Shown: in pieces, positions 45,689 through 56,036 of the stretch
How the letters are laid out: each line of letters opens with the position of its first letter
Numbering within the stretch: the stretch's first letter is position 1
From: Bolinopsis microptera
Lineage: Eukaryota; Ctenophora; Tentaculata; Lobata; Bolinopsidae
Assembly (NCBI RefSeq): GCF_026151205.1
Contig: NC_087075.1
Span: forward strand, 9,041,303-9,105,302
Length of the DNA: 64,000 nt
Reading direction: 5' to 3'
Notes under the pieces: model-generated
What the model saw: only the letters and a program-made list of their open reading frames with translations
Databases searched by the model: none
Told to the model about the DNA's origin: nothing
Position numbers and translations under genes: made by a program

Positions 45689-46767
45689 TTTTTAAAAAAT
45701 GACCAGGTCTACTTAAATAACTAAATTATGTTAATATTCTGTTCATGACTGGACGATAAGTTCCTACACCACCCCCCCCAACAGTTTGCATTGTTTATGG
45801 GCAGTGGGCACAGTTACATTATAACGATCACGGATCACACAATTTTTAGTTCTGCATGACGTAATCATGGCGTGTGTACCTCGGTGCAGATAGGAGCACC
45901 TTGAAATTGCCAAGCTGTAGTAGAGATAACAATGTCAACAGAGGGTAAAATACAGATAAGGAAAGTAAACATACGATATAATATCCGTCTGATCACTCTT
46001 CCTGTTCGTGATTGGACGGATCATCGTCACGCGACAGGACACTTTTATTACAAATGGTCGGGATCACGGAGCGCATGGCTGCCCGTACGTTCAGAATAAA
46101 TATAATTGAGTTGATAGTTCGATTGTTCTATCATGGTGTTGGTCACCTACCTTTATTGTGTTTCTTTTGACTTTGCTATCGTAGTATCGTGCTCTGCTCT
46201 GAAAATTGTGATAGAACCTGTTCGAGTTGTTAACAAGACAATCACCTTGTTCTTTGGTTGCAGAATCAACATGTTCTTTGTTTGAGCAACACAAGAATTT
46301 TGAGGAACAAGGAAGCGTTATTGGGCTGTAAAACCAACTCAAATCGATTTCTCGTGCAACGTTGTACAGGTGAGGAACAGTCACAAAAATGAGTTGCTTA
46401 CCTGCTGTGTTTTGTCGTACTCTGCTCTTCGCTCAAGTTCGATCAGTTAAGGTGAGGATTGCCTCGATCTTTCGGTTTCAGCCCTAGATCAAGAGCTGCA
46501 GAACCGAAGGATTAAAATATATGTTGCTTAACTTAAGTTGCTCGCATTCTAAACTATAAAACATCGATTTTGAGGGATAAGGAAGTGTTCATTATAGGTT
46601 CTGAAACCTAGCTAAATCGATTTTTCGTGCAATTTTAGGTTAGAAACGGTCATCAAAATGAGTTAATAAAAAGGTCGATTTCTCGGTTATTTTTGAGCTT
46701 TCGTTCAGAAAATAATTCGGGGCCCTCACAGGGGGGTAACAAGAAGGCGTTACAAGCGTCTCTTAAT
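45689..46767. repeat. Gene-free; decayed copies of a foldback-arm sequence
   Basis: At about 46300-46390 and 46560-46665 the sequence resembles part of the arm of the 57109-60040 element: 'gattttgagg.ataaggaag', 'aaatcgatttctcgtgca' and 'acggtcatcaaaatgagtt'. These are two old tandem-like copies. No gene. Confidence 0.55.
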
Positions 46768-46985
46768 CCTCCTGAACATGTGCTCGCCCTAAAATGTAAA
46801 CAAGCAATTATCACCTCATCAGCCTCCTGAACATGTGCTCGCCCTAAAATGTAAACAAGCAATTATCACCTCATCAGCCTCCTGAACATGTGCTCGCCCT
46901 AAAATTTTAACAAAAAATTATCACCTCCTCAGCCTCCTGAACATGTGCTCACTATTAATGTAAACAAACAATTATCACCTCCCCG
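46768..46985. repeat. 55-bp tandem repeat, four copies
   Basis: Unit CCTCCTGAACATGTGCTCGC followed by 'cctaaaatgtaaacaagcaa' and 'ttatcacctcatcag'. The first two copies are almost identical; the last has drifted. Confidence 0.92.
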
Positions 46986-47985
46986 CCAGTATCAACATCT
47001 ATAATTTAGCTAATCATTGAGATAGCAAGCTACAATTTTTCAAAAAATCTGTTTCTGTACTGTTCTACATGGGTGTAAGATTTCATTACCCTATCTCAAA
47101 AGGCTGGTGTATTAAATAACCTAGACCTTTTAAAGTCAAAAAAGCTGAAATTGTCCTTTTCAGGCTCATTTTGATCAAACGTCAGTCAGGGAACATAGGG
47201 TTGTTTTTGATGCTTGACTGCTTGACATAAAATCGTTCTCTTGAATTCTTGTGTAGTTTTTAATGACATCAAAAATGCGTTTATTCATTTTTATTTATAT
47301 TTATTGGATCTCAAAGTTACAAAAAAGTAGTTATAATATTGCTATTTTTTGTCGTAAAAATGTTTCTGAAACCACAGAAACGAAGCTTGGACATTCTGGC
47401 GAACAAAAAACCTGTATTTTTCCCCTTAGTGATACTGAATACTGATTGTAAGATATTTGGTATGTTTTCCCCAAACGTCTAAAGTTACTCGGTTTGAGGC
47501 TAATATATTATGCTGGAGTTGTTAACAGATAAGGCATGCTTTTAATACATTTCTGGACATCAATTTGTACTCAACATCGAGAAAGAAACTAATATAAGCT
47601 TTGTGCTTTGATTATAAACTATTAAAAACATCAGAAATATAATTGAAATTAAAACTGTATATCATTGATTCGAATTTCTTGTAGTTATGTAATGGCTACT
47701 GCCTACGTTTATTCAAACACATTTTTATGGAAGCTTGACAAACACCCAGAGTTAAAAACATCTTGGTTACTTCCTCATCACTCATACTGAGGTAATTGTC
47801 ACATGACAATTTTAAAGTAATTTTTAATGCGACAGTATCAGTGATGAGACCCGCTTTTAGGATTGGATTAGTACAACTGCAACGCTGAATAACGCAGAAC
47901 GCTCTCTAAAGAGCGGCAGCTAGAGCTCATAAAGTCACTTCCAAAGTGCTCATTATCTTTTCCAAAGCCGTGCAATCATAAAAAG
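46986..47985. other. No gene recognised
   Basis: AT-rich spacer before the fourth terminal-hairpin copy; short frames at 47263 show no domain. Confidence 0.4.
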
Positions 47986-47987
47986 CA

Positions 47988-48455
47988 TTGAATGAGTAAA
48001 AAGTGCCATATTCAGTCAGTTATCAACAGATATGCCTACACAAGGAAATGTTTCTAAAGGTAAAATTTCGAAATCTTTTACCTCCTTATTAATATTAATA
48101 TTAATGAAGTGATGAGTTTACATTTCGACTTTGTGAATTATAATTATCCTGACATTATATTTATAATAAAAAAGAGATGATATTTGACCAAAACCCATAA
48201 TCATGGGTAGATATAAAGTGGACCGTTGCTAGTGTCTCTCTTTTCCAAATTCAATAAGCTGTATTACAATTCGTAAGCCGTGAATCAATGTGGAATGCAG
48301 AATGGGAAAAGCGAGCGACCGATTTCATGATTATCGGTATCAATTTGCATTTGCGGACGATTATTCAAATTAATATCATTTCCTTTTGTTTGGAAAAGAG
48401 AGACACTGGAAACGCCAACGGTCCACTCTACCCATGATTATGGGTTTTGGTCGAA
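47988..48455. mobile_element. Terminal-hairpin element, copy 4 (3' end only)
   Basis: Starts 'ttgaatgagtaaaaagtgcc', as in copy 3, and ends in a shortened, more diverged hairpin (48183-48455), with small insertions such as 'atataa' in 'gggtagatataaagtggacc'. Confidence 0.8.
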
Positions 48456-48476
48456 TTGAATAACACAAAAATAATA

Positions 48477-50185
48477 AAACAACTGACTAACAAAACGGAA
48501 CATAAAAACTTAAAATAATATAATTATACAGCAGTTTTATCATAACCTAATCATATCCAAAAACTAACTCTAAGTACGCTGTCAAATTTTTTTCTGATTT
48601 TTTTGTTCAATTTTATAAAACTCTCCAGCAAATACAAAATAAAAAGAGCAAAAATTTAACAGGTGAATGGTATATAAATATATACTGGGCGGCGCTCAGC
48701 CTGTCATTCCACCAAATTTCCATTCGGATTATGAACATAAATATAATAGCCTGGGGTCCCCAGGTTAATAAATATTAGCAACATAAATATTGAACAACAT
48801 ATATTCACGCAATTAATAAAAAAACTGACTAACAAAACGGAACATAAAAACTAACATACAGCAGCTTTATGATTTATCATATCCCAAAACTGAATACGTT
48901 GTCAAATTTGTTTTCTCTCTTTCTTTATTCTATTTTTTTGTTAAATTTATTGCAATGTGCTCATCCAACACACAATTAATAAAACAACTGACTAGTAATA
49001 GTGACTAACAAAACGGAACATAAAAACTAATATACAGCAGTTTTATCATATCCCAAAACTGAATAATATGTTGTAAATTTTTTTTTCTTTTTCTGTATTC
49101 TGTTTTTTGTTAAATTTTACTCTTAAGCAAATAAAAAGAACAAAAATTCAACAGCTGAATAGGTATATAGATATTAGCAGCATGAATATTGAATAACACA
49201 CAATTAATTAAACAACTGACTAACAAAACGGAACATAAAACAAATATACAGCAGCTTAATCATATCCCAAAACTGAATACGTTGCCAATTTTTTTTTTCT
49301 CTTTCTTTATTCTGATTTTTTTGTTAAATTTTATTCTGAAGCAAATAAAATGAGCAAAAATTTAACAGCTGAATAGTATATAAGTATTAGCAACATGAAT
49401 ATTGAATAACACACAATTAATAAAACAATTGACTAACAAAACGGAACATAAAAACTTATATACAGCAGCTTTATCATATCCCAAAACTGAATATGTTTTT
49501 TTTTCTTTATTCTGATTTTTTTGTTCAATTTTATTCTGAAGCAAATAAAATGAGCAAAAATTTAACAGCTGAATAGTATATAAATATTAGCAGCATGAAT
49601 ATTGAATAACACATAATTAATTAAACAACTGACTAACAAAACGGAACATAAAACAAATATACAGCAGCTTAATCATATCCCAAAACTGAATACGTTGCCA
49701 ATTTTTTTCTTCTCTTTCTTTATTCTGATTTTTTTGTTCAATTTTATTCTGAAGCAAAAAAATGAGCAAAAATTTAGCAGCTGAATAGTATATTAATATT
49801 AGCAGCATGAATATTGAATAACACACAATTAATTAAACAACTGACTAACAAAACGGAACATAAAACAAATATACAGCAGCTTAATCATATCCCAAAACTG
49901 AATATGTATTCAATTTTTTTTTCTCTTTTTCTTCATTCTGCTTTGATTTTTTGTTAAATTTTATTTTTAAACAACAAAAAAAAAAGCGAAAATTTAACAG
50001 CTGAATAGTATAAAAGTATTCGCAACATGAATATTGAATAACACACAATTAATAAAACAGCTGACTAACAAAACGAACATAAAAACTAACATACAGCAGC
50101 TTAATCATATCCCAAAACTGAATACGTTGTCAAATTTGTTTTCTCTTTTTCTTTATTCTATTTTTTTGTTAAAATTACTGCAATG
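48477..50185. repeat. Satellite-like array of about 210-bp units, eight copies
   Basis: Each unit starts 'aacaactgactaacaaaacg', then 'acagcagctttatcatatcc', 'caaaactgaatacgttg', a T-rich run and 'aatattagcagcatgaatat'. Starts fall near 48479, 48824, 48984, 49213, 49424, 49625, 49838 and 50056. A TTAC-MITE is inserted at 48683-48767. The array ends about 260 bp from the 3' end of the receptor gene. Confidence 0.88.
48683..48767. mobile_element. TTAC/GTAA MITE, copy
   Basis: From TACTGGGCGGCGCTCAGCCT through 'attatgaacataaatataat' to AGCCTGGGGTCCCCAGGTTA. This is the most compact intact copy in the window, about 85 bp. Confidence 0.85.
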
Positions 50186-50449
50186 TGCTTATCCTTGGCA
50201 TAAACCCTCTTGAGCAGATAAAAGGCTCCACAGTGTATAATATCAGCAGCATGAATAGCACACGATTACTGATGTTATTCAAGGTAAATATTGATAGAAA
50301 AACAAGTTACATTTTGTTTATTTTACATTTTACGGTCATAGCGGTAAATGCTTTTACCTATATTTGTGTCAATACTTCTGACCCATATTATTCATATAAT
50401 ATGTTAATGTTATGAGGTATATTCGTCAGCTTTCCTCAGTCTGTTAAAT

Positions 50450-52174
50450 TCATGGCCGATTGATATTGTTCATTTCATACTCTGCTGTTTGGTCAGATGG
50501 ATTAACTCTTTTGTTAATTCTATTAACAATAGCACTAATAATATATGAACCTTTCTGCTTGACAATTTTATACATATCACTGTAAAATATTGGGTTAAGC
50601 AAACTGTTGATGGGTATCACAAACAGGGCGAAAACTTCAAATACATATTCTGGTACAGAACTTCCGTCAGCGCCGATGAAATAGTTAGCGGTTATTATTA
50701 GGGACACCCAGCTTACCAGTTGAGATCCGATCATCAAGCAAACCTTGATAAGGAGGTCGTTGTTTTGCTGATGATCTTCCTGGTTGTCGTTTGCAATTGC
50801 TGCTGACTTGTTATGCTTCACCACTATTAAAATATATGATACTGAAACTACAGCTAACAGCACAGATATGGCAGTACAATATCCAATTTTAAAAGCTCGG
50901 TAAGATTCCTGATCCTTGAATATATTGCTTATGCAAATTGGCGTGGTCCCATAATACCCAATCATTCTGAAGTCGAAGATCTCAGGCATGCTCGTTATTT
51001 GCTTCAAATCATCCAGCATCGTTGTAATGTACTCAGTAGTCCGGTTTGGAAAGAATTTGTTATGCAGATCTGTTATCTTCTGTTCATCAAAGGAGCTCAA
51101 CAAGGGATTTTCGGCAATGTTCTCCATGAAGATTTTCGATTTGAAGATGTGTTCAATTAGGGGAAGCTTTACAACTGGAAGTATTGCATGAATCAAGTTG
51201 AGGGTGAAAATGATGCAGGAACTTAAAATTATGGCTTTATAAGGAATCCTGATAAATGATACAGTGCACTGAATGCTCCTTACAATACTCATCAAAGAAA
51301 CTATCAAGAGAGATCCGTGACTTGCAAAAGAGAAGATTACCCCAAAAATATCGCAGTAAACGCTCGACCTCCACCAGTCAGAGCGTACACAATAGCCTCC
51401 AGTATATCGGAGAACGAGGGATGCCAGTACGATGAAGCAAAGATAAATTCCCATAATAAAGTCATATGCAAATATTTGTATGCAAAGAAGTCTATCAGTT
51501 TTCGCAATAACATTAGTGGCTGTGCGTTTCATTGCTTTATAACCGTTCCTTACATTCAGAATCAAAACAGCTAATCCAAAGATGAGATTTAAACACGAGA
51601 GAGCGTTCGATTTTATGAGGGATTTTGGAGAAGCTATGTTACCTAGGTCACAGTCAATATTACACTCATCAATATTATTTGGGCAATCTTTAACTTGATC
51701 GCATTTCTTATCCGGTGAAACCGACATTGTCCTTTCGCTTGTGGACACATTTTCAAGGTGGTTATAGCAGTAGAATCTGCCCGGACATCCAACTTCATCT
51801 GCACCATTTGTACAGTCTATTTCATTGTCACAAATTGATTCCAGGCTGGGCATAGAAGAACCATCAGGGCTTTGACAAAAAGATAGTGCAGGAATTTGCA
51901 TAAATTCCGAATTATAGTTAAAGCCTAGGAGCTTGCAAAACTTATACCATTGATCTGATTTTGAAAAATAACTGCTGCAATTATTTTCACAGAACATTAT
52001 TAATTGCTGGTCTTGGTTAAGGTAACTATACACTATTTTATTTTCAAAATGACTGTTGTATATGCATTGCGCAACTGGATTGTCCCTTATTAAACTATTC
52101 TGTTCTATCTGATCGTTGTTTGAACAGAAACTCTCGTCACTACCGTCTAAACAGTCTTCTTTGTTATCGCAAAT
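50450..52174 (-). CDS. LDLa-repeat rhodopsin-class GPCR (3' exon)
   Basis: One large exon: acceptor CCCACCTCAG then 52174, stop at 50450. It encodes about 574 residues. N-terminal extracellular part: a partial LDL-receptor class A repeat (ICDNKEDCLDGSDESFC), a second (ICDNEIDCTNGADEVGC) and a third, looser one (KKCDQVKDCPNNIDEC). Then seven hydrophobic segments: TM2 region FAYDFIMGIYLCFIV, an SDWWRSSVYCDIFG loop with the conserved Cys, MSIVRSIQC in place of DRY, and LLNPIFYS as the TM7 NPxxY-type box. This arrangement is that of LDLa-bearing leucine-rich/relaxin-type and GRL101-like receptors. No leucine-rich repeats are in this exon. The tail is short (about 45 residues). Upstream exons (signal peptide, more LDLa) were not found. 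Confidence 0.82.
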   Translation of the reverse strand: MCDNKEDCLDGSDESFCSNNDQIEQNSLIRDNPVAQCIYNSHFENKIVYSYLNQDQQLIMFCENNCSSYFSKSDQWYKFCKLLGFNYNSEFMQIPALSFCQSPDGSSMPSLESICDNEIDCTNGADEVGCPGRFYCYNHLENVSTSERTMSVSPDKKCDQVKDCPNNIDECNIDCDLGNIASPKSLIKSNALSCLNLIFGLAVLILNVRNGYKAMKRTATNVIAKTDRLLCIQIFAYDFIMGIYLCFIVLASLVLRYTGGYCVRSDWWRSSVYCDIFGVIFSFASHGSLLIVSLMSIVRSIQCTVSFIRIPYKAIILSSCIIFTLNLIHAILPVVKLPLIEHIFKSKIFMENIAENPLLSSFDEQKITDLHNKFFPNRTTEYITTMLDDLKQITSMPEIFDFRMIGYYGTTPICISNIFKDQESYRAFKIGYCTAISVLLAVVSVSYILIVVKHNKSAAIANDNQEDHQQNNDLLIKVCLMIGSQLVSWVSLIITANYFIGADGSSVPEYVFEVFALFVIPINSLLNPIFYSDMYKIVKQKGSYIISAIVNRINKRVNPSDQTAEYEMNNINRP

Positions 52175-52545
52175 CTGAGGTGGGAGGTGCAGTCATATTC
52201 ATAAAACAAACAGGAATATGTTTATAATTATCAGAAACGTGCGATAAACAAGTGGGGAGTTAGTAATCTGTCGATGATCGTTTAAATTTAAGAGTCGTTT
52301 AAATGTAAATTATCAGTGACTGTTGACCCTTCGATCACTTACACACAAAACTAAAGGGTTGCTTAAGGATTCTTAAGCATGCTGAATGCACGAAATTATA
52401 TAAGGGCCGATTATGGATTGACCACAATGAGACACAATTGGTAATCTACCGATGAACGGAAGTTAAGGGCGATACGGTTTGTCATTAAATTTGGTTAATT
52501 TTCGAACTTTGTTGACAGTGACAAATTTAAACGCCGTAGTATTAT
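52175..52545. other. Upstream of the receptor exon, no further exon found
   Basis: Starts with the intron 3' end. No signal peptide exon or extra LDLa repeat could be identified before the transposable elements begin. Confidence 0.4.
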
Positions 52546-52690
52546 ATCCACCAGCGGGCTATATTTTCGCCAGCAGGACCGTGCAGCCCGCTAGTTAGAA
52601 CTAAAAAACATGATATATCCCGGCCCGCTCTCACAGCCCGCTGATATAGCGGTAGCCCGCTATACCATCGGGCGATATAATAATATAGCC
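52546..52690. mobile_element. AGCCCGCT-rich MITE
   Basis: Starts TATATCCACCAGCGGGCTA and ends near 'cgggcgatataataatatag'. Inside are at least four AGCCCGCT/AGCGGGCT words in both orientations, like those at 43730-43860. Confidence 0.65.
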
Positions 52691-52702
52691 TGACTTACTG
52701 AC

Positions 52703-53757
52703 TTAAGGCGGCTTCAGCGTCCGAGTATTGATGCGCTGTCTCCATAAAACTCTATCCGCCATAAGTCCGCCTATTTCTCCAGTGTCGTTGAGACCCGTGT
52801 CAGCTCGTAGGCTGTCAACATAGGTCATGGCTGGTCTCCCCCTACTCCGCACCCCATGAGTTGGTTCCCAAAGTAGCAAGCGGTTTGCGACTAGTTCTGG
52901 GTGCCGGTGGATATGGCCTGCTAGACGCATCCTGCGCTCTTGGATCTTCATGGTTGCTCTCGGTAGGTTGCCATAGACTTCTTTGTTGGTTTTTCGCTGC
53001 TTCCAATCCACATTAAGTGCCATCCTTAGCATTCTAGTGTAGCAGCCATCAATGCGTTTCTTCAATTGCTCTGTCAACGTCCACGTCTCAGAACCATAAA
53101 GAAGTATTGACTCTACAGTAGCAACAAATAGACGGATCTTTAGTCCTCTTCTAAGGTCAGACTTCCACATCTTCTTTAGCTTGTGGCAGGCTGCCCAAGC
53201 CTTAGCTTTTCTGACCCGCAGGTCCCTCTCTGTTGTTGCTATCCAAGCTCCAAGGTAAACAAAGTCTGTCACCTTTTCCAGCTGGTTTCCAGAACAGCTA
53301 TTAAGACTGCTCGCCTCCTCTGTCATGTTCAGAGTCATGAACTTAGTTTTAGTGCCGTTCATGGCTAGCCCAACACTCAGTGCTGCTTTCTCAAGCCTGT
53401 CCAGGAGTAGTTTTGCCCCTTCAATGGTATCAGTGATAAGGGCAACATCATCTGCAAACTCGACGTCTGCGATCTTCTCGGCACCAATCCTTCTACTCCG
53501 TGCAGGCCTGAGAGTGAACCCAGAGTCCGAGTCATCATCGTCTATACTCACTGTCATGATATAGTCAATCACGATAATGAACAAGTACGGGGCAAGAGTG
53601 TCTCCTTGCAGTACTCCAGCCAGGATATCAAAAATGTCTGTTATACCATCGGCTGTAACTACTTTAGCCTTTGTGCTCGTATAGATACCCTCAATGAGCC
53701 GCACTATGGCTTCTGGTATGCCATATGCTTTCAATATCTTCATGAGCAAACCTCTAT
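52703..53757 (-). mobile_element. RTE-type non-LTR retrotransposon, 3' half of RT
   Basis: The frame (plus about 58 residues from an adjacent element) reads KILKAYGIPEAIVRLIEGIY, GVLQGDTLAPYLFIIVIDYI, VEFADDVALITD (catalytic ADD), VTDFVYLGAWI, YGSETWTLTEQLKKRIDGCY, RRMRLAGHIHRHPELVANRL and RSRGRPAMTYVDSL. These are characteristic of RTE/BovB-like elements. No internal stop. The 5' half of the RT and the endonuclease are missing because the sequence joins a multi-hairpin element at about 53757. Confidence 0.85.
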
Positions 53758-53945
53758 ATAGCCTGGAGATATATATACATATCACCGGAGACTCGCGGGC
53801 GGAACAAAATATTGCATATGTCCCCGAGGGCTCTAGCCCGAGGAGGACATATTTTCGTATAGCACGGAGGGCCCAATTGGGCCCGAGTGCTATACGATTT
53901 TTCCGCCCGCGGGTCGAGGTGATGTGGATTATATCCACCAGCGTG
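53758..53945. mobile_element. Multi-hairpin block, copy 2, at the RT break
   Basis: Reverse-orientation copy of 44313-44490: CTCGCGGGCGGAAC...CCGCCCGCGGGTC outer stem, ATATGTCC...GGACATAT and CGTATAGCAC...GTGCTATACG inner stems. The third, alternating CG hairpin is lost. It ends 'tatatccaccagcgtgagc', matching the TIR of the 43721 element. Confidence 0.9.
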
Positions 53946-54308
53946 AGCTTTTTCTTACAGATATTAGTTTTTACTTTAGTTTCTTCAAGAGATCCGTTTT
54001 TAATTTAGTTTCACTTTTACTTTCAACATGTTTTTAATACGATAGTTCCGCCCTCGTCCCTCGAGGCGAGGAATGATATCATGTATATCCATCAGCGGGC
54101 GTTTATCACGAAGCTTCAGTTTGCAACAATCACAGCAAATCAATGTACAAGATTTCAGAAAAGTTACGAAAAAATCATGTTGCTTTTGGTTTAAGATGTA
54201 AAACAGGCCAAAATGACTGACTATAGAACGAAAAACCGGCTGCTATCAAATAATGTTTCAGCTCATTGTTTCAGCTACATATTTTAATGTAAACGATCAA
54301 AATATAGG
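53946..54308. other. No gene; further hairpin-element end
   Basis: A second TATATCCATCAGCGGGCG end lies at about 54083-54100, preceded by 'ccctcgaggcgagg'. Nothing else recognised. Confidence 0.5.
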
Positions 54309-54535
54309 CCCTCTCTCCCTCTCTCCCTCTATCCCTCTCTCCCTCTATCCCTCTATCCCTCTATCCCTCTATCCCTCTCTCACACTCTCCCTATCTTCCT
54401 TTCTCCTTCTCCCACTCTCCTTACGTCCCGCTCTCCCTCTATCCCTCTCTCTTTATCTCCCTCTCTCCTCCTCTCCCTCTCTTTCTCTCCTACTCTTCCT
54501 CTATACTTCTCTACCTCTCTCCCCTCTCCCTCCCT
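54309..54535. repeat. CT-rich low-complexity tract
   Basis: Imperfect repeats of CCCTCTCT and CCCTCTAT (polypyrimidine on the plus strand). Open frames here (plus PLSLS-type, minus RE-rich) come from the repeat. Confidence 0.95.
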
Positions 54536-54749
54536 GGAACCAGAACAAGCACCACCAGTCGCCACAGAGCCCTCTACTGCCAAGTTAGTTGTCATTATCA
54601 TGTCAGTTACCTGGGTAACCAGGGTTACCCGGGTAACCAGTTACTACAGTTTCTGTAGCAGCTACTGAGTGGCTGGACACTTAAAAGTAGTAACCCAGAG
54701 AGCTCGAGATCACAATCTGATCATGGACATTTAATATGAAAGTTAAAGA
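54536..54749. other. 3' flank of the CPEB-like gene
   Basis: Contains 'ggttacccgggtaaccag' (54623-54640), a perfect 14-bp palindrome GGTTACCCGGGTAACC with flanks repeating the same motif. No gene. Confidence 0.5.
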
Positions 54750-56036
54750 TCAAATTCTTAACATCAATTTAAATGGCAGTTTCAAAACAAAAACAGGGCA
54801 AAATATCTTTTTGCAATTGGCATTGATTGCTTTTATGTAACTTTTTCTGCTACTGAATCTTAAACTACCAGACCCAGTTGGGTAATTATATTCATCTGTG
54901 TCAATTTTAACAGAAATAACGTTGTTGAACAAATTGTTAAAAATGGCAAAAAGAGCTTGTGCATACAACTTGCCATGTAACCCACCGACAAATATAGTCC
55001 AGATCTTTTCCTCTAAATCAAAACACCTCTCCTCCCAAAAGTTATCAGAAATTATCCAAGGAACTATTTGTACATGCTTATTGCGGTTGCATTTTATCCT
55101 GAAATTGAAGGTCACTGACCCCCCATTGCTTTCTGCTCCAACTTCCTTGATCTGCTCAACAAGATTCCACACACTATCTTTGTTGTCGAAAATCAGATAC
55201 AAATAACCTTTGATGCGAACGTTGGAGGCACTAGCTGAATCCCTAGTAGGCCATTGGACCATGAAACTCCCAAACTTGGCAAAAGCAGTCCTGAGCTGTT
55301 CCTCAGTTATATCCCATGGTACCCCTCCAACAAATACCTTTCTGCTATAAACTGGAGGGTTCGCCTCACCAGATAATTTCTTTCTTTTGGGTAAAACTCC
55401 CTCCCAGTATTCACACGACCTCTGTTGATTGAATTTGGACACTTGCTTCAGTGGTTTCGGAGCTTCTTGATGGTACACAGGCACACTTACGTCGCAAGAT
55501 TCGTGATCAAATGACACATTCTGATTGACATTCTGATTGACAGTAATACCTCCATTGTATGAAGAGGGAAACCTGTTATTTCCATTGTATAATTCAAGAT
55601 ACTGATAGTATTGCGTTAAAGAATTTTCCCTCAGGTCATAGTAATAAGATATGTAACTGTCACAATGTCCTATAATTTCATGTAGTCTCCATAATTCATA
55701 TAGGTTCTCATTTGCACCCTCAGCAGTCAGGGGTAACAGGTTCTTCTCTATGTCGGATACCATCAAAGGAGCATCATTACCGTGATTATTATGATAAGCA
55801 ATGTCTTTGTTAGAAGCTTTAACTGATCTAGTTTCAGGTAATTCCTCGTAGTATTCGACTTGGCTAGAGCAATTGTTATCAGTCTTCACCCAATTCTCAT
55901 TCCTTAATTGCTCATTGCGATGGTATGAATTGACAAATTTGAGAGTATCCCCATTTTTCAGTCTCTGAATTAAACTTATGTCGTTGCCATTATCCTCATT
56001 TTTGAGTTTATTCATTGGCAGAGCGATGGCTGCCAT
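54750..56036 (-). CDS. CPEB1-like RNA-binding protein without ZZ domain
   Basis: 428 residues, one open exon; an acceptor (CATTTCAG) lies about 10 bases before the ATG, so there is probably a 5' UTR intron. The N-terminal 225 residues are low-complexity and Asn/Tyr-rich. RRM1 (about 229-325) has SRKVFVGGVPWDITEEQL and KGYLYLIFD; the RRM2 region (about 346-420) has WTIFVGGLHGKLYAQALFAI and TDEYNYPTGSGSLRFSS. These match CPEB1 (KVFLGGVPWDITE, VFVGALHGMLNAEALA, DKHKYPIGSGRVTF). CPEB proteins bind U-rich elements in 3' UTRs and control cytoplasmic polyadenylation and translation. The family's C-terminal ZZ zinc-binding domain is absent: after RRM2 it ends KLPFKLMLRI and stops. Either a truncated paralogue or the last exon lies elsewhere; no good donor was seen. 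Confidence 0.85.
   Translation of the reverse strand: MAAIALPMNKLKNEDNGNDISLIQRLKNGDTLKFVNSYHRNEQLRNENWVKTDNNCSSQVEYYEELPETRSVKASNKDIAYHNNHGNDAPLMVSDIEKNLLPLTAEGANENLYELWRLHEIIGHCDSYISYYYDLRENSLTQYYQYLELYNGNNRFPSSYNGGITVNQNVNQNVSFDHESCDVSVPVYHQEAPKPLKQVSKFNQQRSCEYWEGVLPKRKKLSGEANPPVYSRKVFVGGVPWDITEEQLRTAFAKFGSFMVQWPTRDSASASNVRIKGYLYLIFDNKDSVWNLVEQIKEVGAESNGGSVTFNFRIKCNRNKHVQIVPWIISDNFWEERCFDLEEKIWTIFVGGLHGKLYAQALFAIFNNLFNNVISVKIDTDEYNYPTGSGSLRFSSRKSYIKAINANCKKIFCPVFVLKLPFKLMLRI

Noticed and set aside
53758-53938. N-terminal 58 residues of the RT frame as part of the protein
   Set aside because: They come from translating the multi-hairpin element; RT homology starts at KILKAYGIPEA.
54253-54601. 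Ser/Leu- and Arg/Glu-rich frames over the CT tract
   Set aside because: Low-complexity repeat on both strands.
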